A model generated the notes under the pieces. That model was given only the letters and a program-made list of their open reading frames with translations. It ran no database searches and was not told where the DNA came from. Of a stretch of DNA of 6,082 nt, positions 5,387 through 6,082 are shown one piece after another. Position 1 is the first letter of the stretch, and every line of letters begins with the position of its first letter. The position numbers and the translations under genes are program-made. The stretch is from an uncultured Saprospiraceae bacterium. GTDB taxonomy: Bacteria; Bacteroidota; Bacteroidia; Chitinophagales; Saprospiraceae. Location: positions 1 through 6,082 of the forward strand of contig CALDEO010000096.1 in NCBI GenBank assembly GCA_937942465.1, in the 5' to 3' direction.

Positions 5387-6082
5387 CTAAAAATCAGTAC
5401 CAATACTAAAGTACAACTTAGGATCAGTGATTGACTTAGTCTCAACACCATAAGCATAGTCAAGTCGGATGTAGTATCCGAATAAAGCGGTACGTACGCC
5501 ACCACCGTAACCCATCACTAAGGGATCTCGGAAGTATTCTATATTGACAGTAATGATTGGTGGGCTCTCTAGTGTGAGGGTGTTTAGTGGATTTTCGTCA
5601 GAGTATGGTGACCATCCTACCCAAGCGGTACCTACATCATAAAAGGCTACTAATTGGAAATTTCTTAAGATCGAAGACTTTACATCTTTGCGACTTAATA
5701 GTTTGAATATTGGGAGTCGTACCTCCGCATTCATGAGTGCATAGCTACCACCATTACGAATGTTGATGTCAAACCCTCTGAGGGTAGGAGCGAGTACCTT
5801 GTATGCATAAGAGTCATCTTGTGGAGTCGGTATAGTCTCATCAAAACTAGAGAGTAACCAGTTTTCGGTACCACCGAGGTAGTACAACATTTTTTTGGAT
5901 CCAAATGAAGTTGCTCCGGCTACACGGAATGCAAGGACACCATGCTTTAACAATGGGATATAATGTCTCCAGTCAAATCCTACAACCGTAGTAAAACCAT
6001 TGCTGAGATCAAGATCAAAACCATCGACAACATCTAAGTCAAAACTATTAATCGCCTCTGTATATACTTTGTAACGAGTACC
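5387..6082 (-). CDS. Omp85/surface-antigen-type outer-membrane protein, C-terminal 231 residues, cut by right edge
   Basis: The frame is open from the right edge to a TAG at 5387-5389. The fragment is a transmembrane beta-barrel end: alternating strands such as TTVVGFDWRHYIPL, GVLAFRVAGATSFG, NFQLVAFYDVGTAW, YGGGVRTALFGYYIRLDYAYG and the terminal LYFSIGTDF ending in Phe. The motif LRGF at fragment residues 101-104, followed by NGGSYALMNAEVRLPIF, matches the conserved (V/L)RG(F/Y) loop of Omp85/BamA-like proteins and its next strand. Large Bacteroidota proteins with TolB-like PD40 propellers often end in just such a barrel, so the full protein may be one of these, or a BamA/TamA-like or patatin-Omp85 protein. 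The missing N-terminus would decide. An in-frame TTG at 5953 is internal and not a start. No terminator is visible in the 102 nt before the lipoprotein gene. Confidence 0.82.
   Translation of the reverse strand, partial: GTRYKVYTEAINSFDLDVVDGFDLDLSNGFTTVVGFDWRHYIPLLKHGVLAFRVAGATSFGSKKMLYYLGGTENWLLSSFDETIPTPQDDSYAYKVLAPTLRGFDINIRNGGSYALMNAEVRLPIFKLLSRKDVKSSILRNFQLVAFYDVGTAWVGWSPYSDENPLNTLTLESPPIITVNIEYFRDPLVMGYGGGVRTALFGYYIRLDYAYGVETKSITDPKLYFSIGTDF

Noticed and set aside
5951..5953. TTG as start of the Omp85-like gene
   Set aside because: The frame continues upstream without a stop to 6082 with barrel-like sequence, so this codon is an internal Leu of a gene cut by the window edge.

Overview
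The window looks like chromosomal DNA of a member of the Bacteroidota, plausibly a Saprospiria-like lineage. Four things point there: an AT-rich genome with no convincing Shine-Dalgarno sites before its starts; a promoter element matching the Bacteroidota -7 consensus TAnnTTTG; a TPR plus PD40-propeller envelope protein of the kind that usually ends in OmpA; and a C-terminal Omp85-type barrel and an acidic-tailed lipoprotein typical of the phylum. The lineage below phylum is inferred from family resemblance only. No rRNA, tRNA, CRISPR array, insertion sequence or phage gene is visible. Every gene lies on the minus strand, so transcription runs from the right edge to the left edge.

Right to left. 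(1) 6082-5387 is the C-terminal 231 residues of an Omp85/surface-antigen barrel protein whose start lies outside the window. (2) 5284-4820 encodes a small, probably surface-exposed lipoprotein with an Asp-rich thrombospondin-type-3-like segment and a lipocalin-like C-terminal part. It has a good -7 promoter element in front and a strong intrinsic terminator behind. (3) 4819-4519 has no convincing gene but contains two minus-strand terminators. The second is only about 32 nt before the next start codon, and a promoter-like sequence overlaps it. (4) 4518-2582 is a compact three-gene unit: a DinB_2/YfiT-like putative metal-dependent protein, a radical SAM/SPASM enzyme and a group III truncated hemoglobin. 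The junctions are a 1-nt gap (or a 62-nt overlap with the longer start) and an 8-nt overlap, so the three are very likely co-transcribed and translationally coupled. (5) 2581-2330 is an AT-rich spacer with a small perfect palindrome. (6) 2329-1304 encodes a cytoplasmic TPR protein with an N-terminal domain I cannot assign. (7) 1181-1 is the N-terminal 393 residues of an exported TPR/PD40 protein that runs off the left edge.

The most interesting unit is the dinB-rSAM-trHb cluster. It places an oxygen-sensitive Fe-S radical enzyme with an auxiliary-cluster domain next to a heme protein able to bind O2 or NO and a DinB-fold protein. No substrate can be read from the window. The remaining genes look like ordinary envelope or housekeeping genes of this phylum.
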